A stretch of 64,000 nucleotides of DNA from Taenia hydatigena (lineage: Eukaryota > Platyhelminthes > Cestoda > Cyclophyllidea > Taeniidae), in contig JADWOT020000006.1 in assembly GCA_036345935.2 (NCBI GenBank), positions 4,529,543 to 4,593,542 of the forward strand, in the 5' to 3' direction. A program made the translations under genes and the position numbers. The number at the start of each line of letters is the position of its first letter. Position 1 is the first letter of the stretch. Shown here in pieces: positions 1 to 14,270 of this stretch. The notes under the pieces are model-generated. The model did no database searches, was not told the origin of the DNA, and saw only the letters and a list, made by a program, of their open reading frames with translations.

Positions 1-601
1 GCATAAGATTTGTTTATGTCACCTGACCTCACCACTTTGACGGCATTGGCTTTGCCCAAATCAACACATCACTCAGTGGGGATTGGGTACTATGGGGGTG
101 GGTCATTTACCTTAAAAGGAGGTGCTCATACCAGCGGTGACGTTAGCAATAAGCGCCAGGTTTATGTAAACAAAGAGAAACTGTGGCACCAACATTGCAC
201 AGCACAGAATTATACATTAGTAATGGTAGCCGTGGTAGATCTCTTAAATGTTTCCAACAATTCTTCATCGTTTACGAATCTTCGTGGGTGGCATAGTGTA
301 CTGATAACGAGCTTAGGGCACCGCCCTCCTCTCCTTCCGCTTCTCAGGCATGACAGTTCTGTCAAGCAGATTTATATAATTATTAACCATTTATTATCCA
401 ACCACTACTTCTTTCCTTCTGTTTGTCAAGCGTATTTGATGTATAGGAATGTGATGATTTCAGGTTTGAACAGGGTGAAGTTCGGAGTTAGTTTCTGGGG
501 TTTAGATTTTGTGAAGTCCAGAGTAAGGTATTGTGCCTCAACCAGTTCTGCTGTTATGCTGTGATGGTTTGTTTAAACGGTCTTTTTAGTTTTGAAAACA
601 C
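1..601. other. Left-edge non-coding sequence
   Basis: I recognise no gene or repeat here. An open frame of about 184 codons covers 10-564, but it begins at a TTG codon, has no recognisable domain and no splice-site context, so I treat it as chance. Confidence 0.5.
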
Positions 602-1490
602 TTGAGGCTCCGCCGGTTGGATTTTTACCATGTCATGCCTGTAGATCCAGCCCTTTTTTATATCGACGGCTTACATTTGATTCCAGTACTGTGCATTTCT
701 TCGTCTTCAGGAAAGGCTCGGACCCCCGAGTTGGTGGCATCGGAAGGCGAACAGGGTTCTAAAGGACATCAACCCTGGTTGGAATTATTTATGATAGCCT
801 ATAGTACCTTCAGCAGCTACCCGAATTTTGCATTCGGTAGGAATGTTACTAACAAATGGAGCAAGGGATACTAGGTGTGGGCAGAAACCACGGACCTCTC
901 CATGATACCTGCATAAAGATGTCAATCAAATGTGCACGCCATACCGCCTCCATTTCTTTAACAGCTTGACATAACCTAGATAGATATAAGGCTGGACAGC
1001 ACCAAAGTGAGGAGGAATTGACGCGAAGCCATATTTAAACTCCTTTCCTCATCAAAGGACTCTGCTTTTAACTTAGTGCTCTTCTGGCAAGCGATGAACA
1101 CACAAGGTGGCAAGCGCGTTCTCCTTTCTCCTAATACAGTTCCCAAGCAGAAAGAAACTCTGATTCAGTGGAACTGCCAAGAGTGACCTTTGCCATTACG
1201 ATCAATTATCATCTCAGCAACGAGCCGATTCGATAACTAGCACGATTTTTTTAAGGCACCGTCTGTGTTGTGATGGTTGACGCTGGAGATTGATCAACGG
1301 AAGCGTCAGCGACGACGCTCAAATGGAGAGGAAGGCAGGCACTTAAGTTTCCGCGGTCGCACTTCTTCTAAGCAGCATAGCATATGGGCTATGCCAATAG
1401 ATCCTCAGCCCTTCTGTGTATAGGCTATACATATTCTAACCCACAACTGTGTCTTCTTTCGCCTTCGGGAAAGTTTTGAGGCATCCTGTC
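602..1490 (+). mobile_element. Decayed TRIM-like LTR element (both LTRs and interior)
   Basis: This is an old copy of the element seen intact at 41,919-42,749. About 602-742 matches the 3' half of the LTR: a GTCATGCC block, then a TTCGTCTTCAGGAAAGGCTC block that parallels the GCCTTC...GAGGCTC end of the family. It is followed by TTGGTGGCATCGGAAGGC at the place where the intact copy has its putative primer-binding site. At 1,269-1,345 the block GATGGTTGACGCTGGAG, GCGTCAGCGACGACGCTC and a purine-rich tail (GGAGAGGAAGG) matches the 3' end of the intact interior. A second degraded LTR follows to about 1,490 (CTATGCCAATAGATCC, CTTTCGCCTTCGGGAAAG). I see no protein-coding frame, as expected for a TRIM. 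Boundaries are approximate because the copy is strongly mutated. Confidence 0.6.
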
Positions 1491-3419
1491 ACTTAAGCGA
1501 TTGTCGCATTCAGACTTCAATTCTCGGACTGATTGAAGGCGCAACTAACATTCTTCTTTCAATGAATACTAAACAACGGGCAAATCATTTTACCTTCCTG
1601 TTATTAGAGTGATCATCAGTCTCTACTCCTGGAATTCATAATCCACAGTCCTCTCCTCAAAATTCCTATTCAAAAATTCTTCTTGATCTCAAGACTTTAT
1701 GTCAGCATTACCTAGAAAGGACTATTAGGATGCTTTGTCCCAAAACCACAATCTTTGAAGTGCCTTTAGCCTGTTCTTGTCTTCCAAGTCCTTCTTAGGG
1801 CTCAAAAGCTTCAAATATGACACCGATTTATCCAGCTCGCAATGCTAACCCCATTAGTGTATAATGTGACAATTGAGATGACAAATGGCTCCAGAGTCTC
1901 CAAATTCTTTAGTTGACGGCTTTGACAATTTCTTTTAGCCATTATTTTGTGCCAACACACTTTGTCTCCATCCACGTCGATGATGTTCTCTGATGTTACA
2001 ACTTTGGTATCTATTTCCAACCAAAAGTGACCTATCATGTGGTGCTGTGCACTTATCCTACCAATCTCCCAATTTTTTTCAAAATCACGCGGTGGATAAT
2101 GGATGCGGCTTTTTTCTCACTCTTTATTCTGTCACTCTGTGAATGAATAAATTATCTAAATGCTTTGATAACCCGGTGTAAACTGTACTGAACCTACACG
2201 CACGTCAATCAATCTGGAGTGGTGGCACCTTACCACCGAGTTAAATGATGCGAATGAACGCTTAATGACTTCTCGTGCATGGAACCACCTTTCTTTGCCG
2301 CGTGTTTAAAAAAAAACTTCCGTTAACGGAAAATTTTTTTAACTTTCTCTCCTCATGCACTCACTCAAAATGTTCACATTCGGTGCCATGGAATGTACTC
2401 AAAATCACTTGTATGTTTATTTAACTTTGGCTATTTTTTGACCCATTAGTTCGAACCTAGTCTGAAGTTGAGACTACCTCATTCAGCGCCTGATACCTTT
2501 TTGATTATTTTATCTACTTGTTACAGAAGTCCGCAGGAATTCTCCCCTCGCACAAGCGTAACAGGGATGTAAAGAGCTGGGTGGAGGAAAAAACGTCCAT
2601 TTCAAATCATTTTTACCAAAGAACATCATGAATTGCGCTCATGTCTTGACTGATACAAGTTTTTCTTCCGTCTATTATGCGCATTGTCATTGTCATTTTA
2701 AATTACTACTGCTTCTCTAAGCAATCCAACTCTACCAACATTTGGAGTAAGTGGTGCCCAAAATGTGATCCAATTGGTGAATAAGTGCGCTCACTGAAGA
2801 TATGTGTTTCATTCAGTGCCATCAAACCACTCAAAATGCGTTTTATGAGTGCAAAATTCTGTCCCACTTGCAGACAGTAATCATCTTAGGTGTATACAAC
2901 TTCCCCGCGCCGAGGACCTTATGTACTGGCGACATACATCAGGAGAGTGTCATCCGATATTTGGATGGTAAACTTAAATCCTCGGTGTATGCGCCTTTGA
3001 GGTATGAGGGCGGTTTGATGGCAATAAATTTTTGCGATTACACCACCGACATACTTCCGCTAATCTTGAAAATAAGTGGGGACGAAAAGCCGTGTTTTGA
3101 TCAAGAGATCGTCACACCCAACATTTGGCTGACCCTCATGTGTCACCGGATGCGGAGGTGTGTTCCACTATTGGCACATTAGCAAGGATATCATGAGATG
3201 CTTGTGGCATGTTTGTAAAGCTTGGGCTCATAAAAGGGCTAGTAAAAAGGACCTGATGACGTGAGACACTAAAACTAGATAACTCATTAAAAAGAGCCAT
3301 TTCGGACCAATAAAACTTCAAAAAGCAGGGATTAAAATTGTTGCATGGAGAATTGGCGGGCTTCCAGAAACCTCCTCCTATCAGTCTTAAAAGATAATAT
3401 GTTGGGAAGTTTAGCGCCT
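1491..3419. other. Intergenic, nothing recognised
   Basis: AT-rich sequence with short A and T runs around 2,308-2,340. No exon, RNA gene or repeat could be supported. The 126-codon frame at 2,802-3,182 resembles no family I know. Confidence 0.4.
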
Positions 3420-3900
3420 CATTTTGGTTTCACAAACACTAAAGGCTCCTCATTTGGACTTCCGCTTGATAGCATGACCTGCAAGGCGTGCCAGTAGACC
3501 TCTCAGTCCTTCTGTACTACTTCTTTTGACTTCAGTGAAGACGCATGCCTCTAAGTTGGTGGCAGCACAAAGCGAACCTTGCCTTAACGGACACTCACTC
3601 TAGGTTCCAACCCTGAATATTGAAGAAGGACATATGCTGCGGATGACTTTCTTCTTCCGCGCTTAACAACTGCACCCGATGATACTAGCCGTGGCTGTGG
3701 ACCATTGGGAAGGATGTCAAAGATGTCAAATAAGTGAACACGCGACCCCTCCGCCTTTCTATCAGCTGGAAAGAACCCATATTGATACAGGACTGAGTGG
3801 CACTGCAGTGAGAACAAAGTGGCAAGGTGGAATAGATGCTAAACCTCATCACAACAAAACTATTTTAAGCCTAACTCCTTTTTACATGATCCTGCTTTTG
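3420..3900 (+). mobile_element. Decayed TRIM-like element, 5' LTR and part of interior
   Basis: About 3,465-3,552 resembles the 3' part of the LTR (GGCGTGCCAGTAGACC, then a GACTTCAGTGAAGACG block). Directly after it, AGTTGGTGGCAGCACAAAGC occupies the primer-binding-site position seen in the two better copies. The stretch 3,680-3,860 aligns by eye with the interior of the copy at 602-1,490 (a shared AGATGTCAA...GTG..CACGC block and GGCA..GCA..GAG motifs). No second LTR was recognised. Limits are approximate. Confidence 0.5.
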
Positions 3901-6900
3901 GGTTAGTGTCTCAACGACTAGCAATGGACATACAAGATACAGTGAAATTGTCAAGAAGGCTGTAAAGTTACAATTAATGACCTTGTCAGTTACGCGCAAA
4001 TTTTGATGGCTAGCAAGGGGCGGTGACTAAATCTACCCTCCTTTTCCGAGTTCTCAGACGTTTGGAAACAAAAGTGGGTTGATGTGTCTGATCTTGCAGA
4101 TGGATAATACTAAAAACACTTGTTGGCAGCTGAAAGAAACAGAAGTGCTCTCCTTTTACCGTAAATCAACTTTACGCCGTCTTCAAGTGGCCTTACCGAT
4201 TGATTGCGTATTCTTAGCAGTGCGACTGTTCTCAGCTGGTAAACTAGAACATGACGAAGCGCATTCAGTGGGATCAAAGAAAATTCAAAGCATGCTTTTC
4301 AATCACTTTCATCTGTCGTGACACAAACACTCATTCACATCATCCAAGTGACTCTCAAAAACAATCTTATGAGCTGCTCGCCTTTATCACATTAGAAGGT
4401 TTCTCTCTTCCAAAAGACAGGCAGTCATTTTTTACCAATGACAGTGGATCAGATAATGAAATGTCAATGATTGTATCTACCCTTACAGCTTATAAGCGGT
4501 CCTTGACTTGTGGATTTCTTAGATTACGATGATAAAAACACCTTTTGAGACACCGGATACGAGCATTTGTGCTACTTTAGTTATCGTTTTACAACATTGC
4601 GGTCACCTTATCTAATAATTTACTGGGATAAATACATAATGCATTTACGCCAATAGGGCACTGACCTTTGTTGTTTATTTGCTCTAAGTTACAGCCTTTC
4701 CCAGGATAGTCTATGCGAAGTTGAGATTACGAATAAACTGACACCCTTTTGTCGTCAAATGATAGAAGACATGGAGGAGAGCCACGCCCCGCCTCCCACC
4801 TCGACCATTGCAACATAGGCAGTGGTTTACAAACAAAAAAAACCTATAAACATTGAATGTTCGTGGGACTGAAAAGACGCCTGACCACCTCGTCACTGAT
4901 CCCGCGTGACAATTTTTATTGGATCTCGAGTTCAACCTTGTTTGGGAACTGCACCCCAAGTATCGCATCTCTAGTCGTAAGACCACTGACCTAAAAGTAA
5001 AGTTATTTAATGAGACGCGGGATTTCAAGTAGTTCTGCTAAGCCACATGTGTTCATTTAAGCTCTATGCAGCTAGTAGGGAGGTGAATGGAGGGATTGTG
5101 TATTCACCTCATTGGGTGAATCACGAATGGTTTTGCTCAGTTGTCAATACCATTCGTGAAAATTGTAGACTGGGTAGGTGCAAAATTTAGATGGCCTTTT
5201 CAGCCCCTTCTGCAAGCAGTCCTCACAAATTCTTTCCCACTCGCATTAAGGTTGAGCAGACACCAGTGTAGTGGCCGGAGCCTTTCCCAATGACGAAAGA
5301 AGTCATAATAATAGGGTAAAAAATGCATGGCCATTGTACAGAAGAGCTCAGAGGCTACTGGCATGTCCTAGAGACCATGTTGCAGGGTAAATGTACAAGA
5401 ATTTAGCCTTTAGTACCCACGTAGGTTAAAAGAGAAGGTAAATATTGAAAATGTTATAAATGGACTCAGGGAACGCCTGCTCATCCCCTTTTATTATCAC
5501 TGTGCGTCTTCATTGCCATTAGAGATGATTATGAATCTGTTAATTTTGGAGTATTTGGTTAGAAAATGAATCTTAATTAGGTGTGTGTCCGAGACAAATG
5601 TCTGCTGAGTCTTCAGTCGCCTTTGCATACGTCGACAATGACAATTGGAATGATGTGATCTGTTAAAATACAACATGCGAAAGATTTTGAATTTTGGTCT
5701 CCCCGACTAGCGGCGTAGATTAAGTACGCGACTCTCATAGGTTCCACAAGTACATTTAAAACTTATTTCCTAATTTTGAAGTGCTGTGGACTCGTTGTCG
5801 TGCCGGAACAAGTTGTCGATGCATCGTCAACAATTCGTCAACAAAATCTGCCGATGTAAATAGTAAACTTTAGGCTTCAAATGTTTTGATGATTAGCCCA
5901 GTAAATTCTTAACGCGTGGAAAATCATGGATCAGTCTGTCACCTGTAACGCGGGGCCTAATTGGAGACCTTTTAAGCCACTGGATGTTTCTGAGTCGATT
6001 TTGTTATTTTTTCTCAAGTTTTTTTCCACTTACTGTTAAAATGTCTTCAAATACAACTAGTGTATCAAGTTGATTTGATGACGCCAAAATTACCATATAT
6101 TTGAAGGACTTAATTATTAATTAGCAGTTAGCTGTGGGATTTGCGCAACTTTTGATATGTTCAAGTTGACATAATGCACGATTAAAATGACGATTACTTG
6201 GTGTTTATCACAATTAAGATACACAGTAGAACAAACGACATTTCTAGGGAATAACTTTTGATACCTCATGTTTTTACTTCAAAACAGGCGAAAAGAATGT
6301 ACTTATTGATAAAATCGCTTCCGTTTGTAGGTGATATCAATTAATAACTCTTGGAAAAGGATAAAAATGATGTGCAAAGCGTTCGTCTCTCCTCCAGCTC
6401 ATTAATTTTTCAGCAAATATGAGGTATTATTTAGGAAGGTGATTTTTCAAGTTCACAGAAAGTCTTTAAAGAATTTGAATTTTTTCCGCTGTGAGAGTTA
6501 GCGATGTTGTCAGAGCCGTCAGGATGAATTGCCGCTTACTAGTTGTGGAAAAAATGTATTCGACAAATACTTGTTGCAATATAGTCCTGCATTTAGGGCT
6601 AAAAATAATAATACAATATTTGTATGTAAGGTGATGGTATTTGTCATTGTGAAATCGGGATATGCTCAGCCCATTACTTTATCCAAGTTAAGCGATTATT
6701 TTGAATTTACTTATTATAAAATAAGTAGGCAGTTATTTTAGAATTACTAAATAAAATCGTATGCTCGTAGAAATTAGTAGCTCTTTCTTTTAAAAGATCA
6801 CATTTGAACGAAATGTGAAGCTACAAAAGTCTCTTAATTCGCAGCAGACACACGCTTCTTTAATTTACGCAGAATCATGATTTTTGTTGCAAATGATCCT

Positions 6901-9900
6901 CAAGCGGTGGCAACTAAAAAGGTCATCTTCCCAGCAACCAGCTAGACAGACATGGACTGCCATAAAAGTATCCGGGATTTCAAATTTCTTGACATTTTTT
7001 ACAAGAGCAAGGGGTAAAGAAACAATGAAGACACATTGCTTGCTTTTTTGTCTATTTTTATCAGAAATAGTTCGGCTTTAAGTAAGCTGACCTCTACATT
7101 GTTCTCGTCAAAGCTCCCACATGACATGCTCATTTGATCCTTAATCTTCTCGCTTAACCAGCTCCTGTGTTGCCATTTTGGTACTCCCTCTTGGGCAAAG
7201 CTTATCGCTCCCATTGTTCATTGCCTTAAGGTCACATGCAATTGTTCCGGTTCTTAATGAACTTTACCATTAAAGTTCTTATCTCAGATCCTCATAACAA
7301 TACCTTATTTGGTGATGCCACTTAAATAGTTTAAACAACTAGCCATTGGGTAGATTTTGAAAGGAGCTTCAAAGCCTTTACAACTAATATTATTTTACAA
7401 AATCATGAAAAGCCTTTATGCCTTTGGCGGTGCGTTAACTTGCTGGTTTAAACAAATATGGGTTGCAACTTAGTAGTAGTCTAGTCATTTTTGAGAGCAC
7501 GAAGAGGTACAATGGTCCAAAACGTATCAACTTTTAACAAAAGGAAGATTTTGATGGCGATTAACATGCCACTATGCTACGAATATGGCAGACGAGTCAC
7601 GGAAATTAAGAAGTTCCTCAAATGCACCAAAGGTGGGTTCTTTTTTCCTTTAAGTTCCATTGTTGAAGCTCTCGTTCCCACTTTTCTGCTTCATGCGCGA
7701 GAAGTTATGGTCAGCCAGTAAAGCTTTGGTCGACAAAAGTTTGCTTAATTTCATTTAAGGATTTTATTGTAGCGGATCGTTCCGCTATCTTTGTGTTCTA
7801 CGCTGCATTGACTCTAACTCCTCTAAAAGTACTTACGACAGAGCAACGCTTCAAAGCTGCTGCTGTCTCTTAGTAAGGCACAGCCAGGTAGCTTTAGAAG
7901 TCTCTACTCAGTTCTTATTTTTCTTTGACACTTTGTAAACATTGCTTTGACCTTTTAAGCTATTATGAAAGTAAGAAGCGTCGAGTCCTTAAGGGTTTCC
8001 GCTGCATTGATAAGCTTGTTTAATTTATGTAAAATGTTGAAACACTGCCTTTTACACATCTGTAATCTAATGGGGCTTAGACGATCTAATGAGCTCAGTA
8101 AGTTGGAAGGTTTAAATTGTAGCTTGGTCTCCTCGAACTCACTTTGATGCAGACTTGCTTTCTACAAAATTCCTTTTGGGAAATTTAAACTTTGTTTACA
8201 GAAAAATACAGGTTAGCACCTTTACCGTATAGCTGACAGGATTTTTTGCTTCTGTGTTTTAATTTGGACCTAATATTAAATAAACCTAAGCACTCTTGGT
8301 TATTTGAAGTTGTATTGATGTCTCCACAATCGTTCTGATGGTTGTTGCCGTGGGTGTCGTAAATAAATCAGCCTACTAATAATCCATGAGTAGCATTTAT
8401 GATTTGGTTTGAAATATCAGGAAAGAAATTTTATGATTGTGTGCGGAGGATGAATATTGCGCCCACTCACATTCAGGCCTTGAAAACATACTTCTCAAAT
8501 AAATGAAACATGTACATTCCTTTTATGAATGTTGATGTGGGGCAAATACTATGGGTCTTACATACCCCCGTAACAGCTTTTTCACATTTCATATGTTCCG
8601 TTACGTAGATGGAAAATGCGACTTGCACTAAGCTTTCACTCCAAATAGTAGTGGCGCTTCGAAATCTTCTGTTCATTGCTCTAAGAATGGGATAATCGCA
8701 AAAGTTGCCAATGTTTGGTGCGTCGGTGGTAATATGCTAGTGGAGAATTTCTGGTTCAACTATTAGTGAAAAACCCAATTTGGGGAGCTAAGTTAAAATA
8801 GTCACAGAGAATTTTAACCTCAATCTTTCTTTACACTCAAGCCTTAGTGAAGCTGGTGACAGGCTCCAACATCCAGAACGTTGCCTGCTTGGTGGGGCCG
8901 CGATTCTCCATGATGTCAATCATGGTCGCACACCACATGCAGGGGTGGAGTTCATTCTCATTTGTTGCCTTTTGTGGCGAAAAAAATTTGGCGATGCATG
9001 TAGTTCTTCATCCTTCTCGTAGAGCCTAGTTAGAAATTGAATAAGCACAGAAATTTGGGAATGCATTCAAGTTTCTGTAATAGCGAGCTACAGGTAAGAA
9101 ATGAAACAAACTAAAACTAAAAAAATTAGTCATCTTAATCCCGAAAACCCTTAGGATAAAAAGGTACTGCTGAATTTTTAAAAATATCAGATCCGAGCTG
9201 AAAATGGAAATCCACTCCATTGTTTTATCAACCAATAAGTATGATTATGTGAAAATTTGGTCATTATTCCTGGTGGAAAGCGCATCGTATAGGTGAGCTC
9301 AAGTTTAGAAATGTGTGGTTCAAAGAGTGAGGTAGGTGTGACCTTTGGTGATGATGACATTCAAATTGGCTTTGTGTTTACATTTCATCAAGAGGATAGA
9401 TCTAAGATGCATGTTAAGATGCTGAGTTGTATGCCACCTATAGCAGAATAACAAAGTTTAGAGCATGGGTGAGTAAACTTCTTGGCCAGATATGGTTGCG
9501 CCCGAATTTTGTTTTTGGATTACGACCACACCTACATTTAAACTGATGCCAGAAGGGTGAGACGGTGTGCCGTGAAAGGCAGACCTCCACTGTCTGAGCA
9601 CGGCAAGACAAACATTTTGGAGTTAAAGTGAGGTCAATTTGCCAAAACATCACTAAACACCGGTGCAAAATTTTCCACCCTTTAACCATACATAAGAAGA
9701 GAATTTTGCAAGCATTTTATCTCTGCTATTCATAAGCATCACGAACATGCTTGTCCTTTTTTCGGGAGCCAAATCTGCCTTCAAGTGTAGAGACACAATA
9801 CTATGCTAGAACCGATACCCATCCATTCCGGTTAATTTTATTACCTTTTTTTCTACTTTTATTGAACTGCAAAATGACCTCAGGAGGTGTGTTCACGAGA

Positions 9901-12900
9901 TTGTTTCAATAAAATCCGGATTCCACGTAATCCGGCTTTGCTTGATCGCCTTAAATTGCATATGAGATCGTGAGGACGCACACCTAGCTCGCATTTCTGA
10001 TCGAATGGGTAAACGATTCTCTCCATTTCTAGATTCAGAGTTTACAAATTCTGCATAGTCTCATGTCTTTAAGCTATAATTTTACAATCGACAAAGTTGG
10101 TAAACGGATTTTGCTCATCAAACAGTAATAGTGTACCATAAGAACTTGTGGTGCACTTATGTACCAAGTGGAGGAATCAATCATTTGCGGTCAAAATTGC
10201 AATCATTCAAAAATGCCTATCATCACTTTATTTCGCCCTTCTTAACTTAGCTTAATCAGTTTGATCGGTTGGCAGTTTCGCTTTTTATTAACAGTATTTC
10301 GTTTCTAAGTGATGTGGGATAAGGTTATGGACCTTAACATTGACATTTACTGATAGTCTATGTCCCTATTCACTAAATTCGGAATCAATTACATTTCCAT
10401 CTTATTTTAGTACATTAATTCCCAATTAGCATACCCTGTTCCAAGAAATTTCAACCCTCTAGTTTGGTCCATCACGACATTTCCACTAACTAGTCTTTTC
10501 GAGGTGACTGCAGATTAGCTGGATTGACCGTATAGTGTCAGTTACGCAGCATCAGGTTAACAAGGACATGTGATGGCTGGTATGCCGATGGTTATTCTCT
10601 TTTATTTAGGAACATCTAAATAAACGAAAACCAAGCAAACATTAAACAACTCTGAGATTGTGCTAATTAAATTCAGTGGAGTACCGCGAGAAGCGAAGCT
10701 CTTCGGGGTGCTTTGTGAAAAGGTGTGCGGTTCTCTCGTGGCCCCACTTCCAGCATCCATTTCCATTGAATTATTTTATGTACCATGGTAAAATTGGATG
10801 TAGTGGGCCAAACAAATGTAGGGATTTTGCGTTGGGCACTGTAGAACTCGGGATCGGGTTGCCTCCACCCCACTTTTAGTTGCCAGCAGAAATTCTCATT
10901 AAAATGCCCTTCTTCATCCATTTAAACTGATTTATCTGGGTATACGTTGAGCAATAAAAGTGAGTAATCCTTCAACAAAGTGTAATCATTTGAAAGGGTA
11001 ATTTTTTTTATCAATTCTGTTATTTACTTCATCATCCATGGAGTTTAGTAAGAATTGCAAAACCTATTGTTCCCACACCCACACATTATAACTCTCAATC
11101 TCACAGCAACTTGAAGCAGGTTGAAAGCCTTTTGATGACTAAATATTTGGCAGCTTCCATTTGAAAAGCTCAGTTATGCTTAAGTGGTACTGACTTCTCG
11201 CTTTCTCACGGGTTCTCAAGCCCGCAAGCCCCACTCATTGCCCCCGGCATTCCTGTCTCACGGTTATTTTCCGAAACCTTTATCAAAATTCGCATGTGAT
11301 TCTCTAAGTGTTGGAGGCAAGGTGACTACTATCAACCAGAATGGCATCGACGGTGGAGTGAAAATAACGAAGCGATGCAGTGTCTTCCTTTGATGCTAAA
11401 GTACAACCCTTCTTATTGGTACACTTTTTTGGCCTTAGGTCTTGAGTTGCCTTGGTGGAGTAAGGATAGGGCAGTCTTTCCACTGATTCGCCAATCCTGA
11501 CTGAAAAAAAGTATTCTCGCAAACCTTAAATGTGCATCAAGTTGTCTCCACTAGGCAAATCTTAATGGACAGTTGCGTCTGCGGCTCACCGTCTTATGCG
11601 GATGAAGTGGTACATGGTTTGGGAGTGAAAAGTTAAAGAACCTGAGGATGTAAATAACCATGTTTTATTCACACGGCATTCAGCGCTGGTAGCAAGGAGC
11701 GACGTAAAAACAAGATGTTGACATTTCGGAACTTTTGTGTGGCCGCTGCGAGCATTTGGTCAGCATCTTCAGTGACTTTCCTCTCCCACTTGGTGAAATT
11801 ATCAATAAAATTGTTTTACCATTTACTCTAGGCATCTAAGTCCTCATTCATTTTAACCAATAGCTGGAGGTAATTCTTTAGTTAAGAATGGAGAGTCCTC
11901 ACACGATGAATATGTGGTGATGAATCATCAGCACTAAATGGTGTAGACCGTTTTTGGACAGCACTTTCCATTGGCACACCTCCTCTGCATGACAAATAAA
12001 GAAATTGTACTAGAGCCCAAGGCGCCTTTCACCCTGAGTCGGTAAAGTAGACATGCCCGAATTCTGTCCTACCTTCTATGCGATGCGAGGATTCCAAAAG
12101 AGAGAAATTCACATGCTTATGATGGTGCATATGACCTATCACATGCATTTTACACACTTACACATGCTGAGGGAATTCGATGACATGAGCTGTACTGAAA
12201 CTAACATGGCCTTTTTGGTCACCTCATGTAATGCGTGTTTTCGCGTTGATGACACGGTGAACACAAAAACCTCACTTTGTAAGAGGATAGGATTTGAGCG
12301 GACCAATCCCATAGCTTTTCTGTTGTTCATAACACAGCTATTCCTCAAAGCACATAAAAAACAAGTAATCGTCAACTTTCTGCCTCTTTAAGTTCCTCAC
12401 CTTTAAATGCTCGGACAAGTGCTTGAAGTAGCATCTTACCGAAATGCCACCTCGTCTGGTTTGTTTGAGGGTGGAAGTTGGTATGATTGCGTCTGTCTTG
12501 GGGGAAGGGAAAATACTCGGGTAATGGTGAGGCAGATTGTTTAGTGCTAGTAGTAAAGGATCGAGAATCCAAATTGGTGGGCCAAGCTCATCAAAAAGTG
12601 ATTGTTTACTGCTTGGATATCTTGAATCTTTAAGCCTAAAAGGACCGAAGCCTACTTTATCTGACTGAATTGATACATATAAGAAGGGAATAGCAGTATT
12701 TCCCTTAAACTTAGTCTTATATCGCTAACCAATCAAAAGTCTCGGATAAAGTTCCACCCTTTAGAAATGAGGCTGAACTTTTTGTTTGCCTAGAACACCA
12801 CGAATCAAGAGGACCAATCAAATTACGCATCTGTGCAACCAATGCCACTAACTATTGAGCTATGTGAAGACCTTACTCAAGTCCTAGCAAAATTTGCTAC

Positions 12901-12914
12901 TTCAGCAGCCTGTA

Positions 12915-12942
12915 AGGAGGAGGAGGAGGAGGTGGAGGAGGA
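12915..12942. repeat. GGA/GAG trinucleotide microsatellite
   Basis: Purine-only run made of GGA/GAG units with one GGT interruption. It lies in non-coding sequence. Confidence 0.85.
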
Positions 12943-13030
12943 TAGCAGTGGGTTTAACTTCATGACACAGACGCCACGTGTAGACATCGGCACGTGCTTG
13001 ACCCCTCACCTGTAATTCATCGTGCAGGCA

Positions 13031-13067
13031 AGCACACGCACACACACACACATGCACACACCCACGC
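13031..13067. repeat. CA dinucleotide microsatellite
   Basis: Imperfect (CA)n tract with a central run of pure CA and G or T interruptions. Non-coding. Confidence 0.85.
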
Positions 13068-13559
13068 AGAGAAGTTGATAAGTGGGGGTGGAATTGCAGT
13101 GGGTAAACAAGATCGCAACTTTCAACACCAGTCGACAAGCCTGGCTCTGCTTTAGAGGCAACCAGAAGGTCGATTGTTCTCTTCTTCTTTGCGATAGTTG
13201 TTTTGGCACACTACCGCCGCCACTACTTCACTGTTGATGGAAATGTAAATGCAAATATACCTTAGTTTTGTCCATATTTTGGGGTTGTTTTCGGACCGCC
13301 AGTCGAGTTTTTGTTTATGTTGGTCTGTCCGTCAGACAGAAGATGGCTGTTAAGGATCTGGCAGAGTCAGGAATGCAATCGAATATTCTACTTCTTGCTT
13401 TCAGCCTTAGAACTAGAAAGTTTTATTCTTGACGATTTCCATGCAAACAACCCCACCAGATCCTTGTGTATTAAAGTTTTAGAATGACTTTTGGTATATT
13501 CTTCACAATAAGACTGTGCTTGAATAATACCAAGTTCCATTTTGATTATTTGTGCAGTC

Positions 13560-14270
13560 CTTCATTTTGGTTTCGCAGGAATCGAAGGCTAGTCTTTGTA
13601 CTTTCTCCAAAGAACATGGCCCTTTGGATCATGCCATTGGACGTCAGAAGCACAGCCTTCTTAGACATTATAGCCTCCTTCGCATTTAGAAAAGGCAAGC
13701 GAAATCAAATACAATCCCAGTGGAAAACTATCTCCATTTCTGTTTCTGAACGTTAAACCCAAAAAAGCCTAGGCTGCTGGTGGGCGGGTCTGTAACAAAC
13801 CGTTACAAAAGGGTCAAAAATAGTGCCTGCATGCAGTAGCTATCCCGAATTCATGTTCTGCAGGAATGTTATTAACAATCAATACAAGCGCCATAGTCGT
13901 AGCCATGAACTACTGAAGGAAATTCGTTGTGGCGCTGTCCACGTTACTTGCATGAAGTTTTCAATTAGATTCTTCTTTCAGACCATTGTTTTTACAACTA
14001 GCGATGGATGTACAGGTTGGCCGGCAAATTCCGCCTTTCCTAAGACTGTTGGTCAACGCAACAAAACTCCAGATCTAGTAGAATTGCCGAGAGGGATCAG
14101 TGATGTCACAGTCCAATCCCCTTTCAGCTACACTCAACTTTGATGACCGATGCGATTGGTTCGTTGGTGCTTTCTTTGTATGGCCGATTACGCTGTGGTT
14201 GCCTGACGCAAAGATCTTACCAAAGGAAGCACCGATGACGACGATCAAAACGTGAGGGGGCTATTTAATG
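13560..14270 (+). mobile_element. Probable TRIM interior remnant
   Basis: The stretch 13,829-13,885 shares the order CAGTAGCTATCCCGAAT, TTCTGCAGGAATGTTA and TTAACAA with 812-860 of the decayed element near the left edge. Around 14,130-14,255 a weak echo of the interior's 3' end is visible (GATGCGATTGGTTCG, then CGATGACGACGATC). No LTRs were recognised. The call rests on by-eye similarity between degraded copies. Confidence 0.35.

Larger units (their letters stand above)
3901..13559. other. Long gene-free region, nothing recognised
   Basis: Nearly 10 kb of AT-leaning sequence in which I found no exon chain, RNA gene or well-preserved repeat. Open frames are short (mostly under 110 codons) and have no domain features. 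Two short simple repeats near 12,915 and 13,031 are listed separately. Confidence 0.4.

Noticed and set aside
10..564. Open frame of about 184 codons at the left edge
   Set aside because: Starts at TTG, has no domain, no plausible splice context and no codon pattern distinguishing it from chance.
2802..3182. 126-codon plus-strand frame
   Set aside because: Begins with ATG but resembles no known family and lies among decayed repeats; no splice partners seen.
12053..12391. 112-codon plus-strand frame rich in Met and His
   Set aside because: Overlaps an equally long minus-strand frame and has no recognisable feature.
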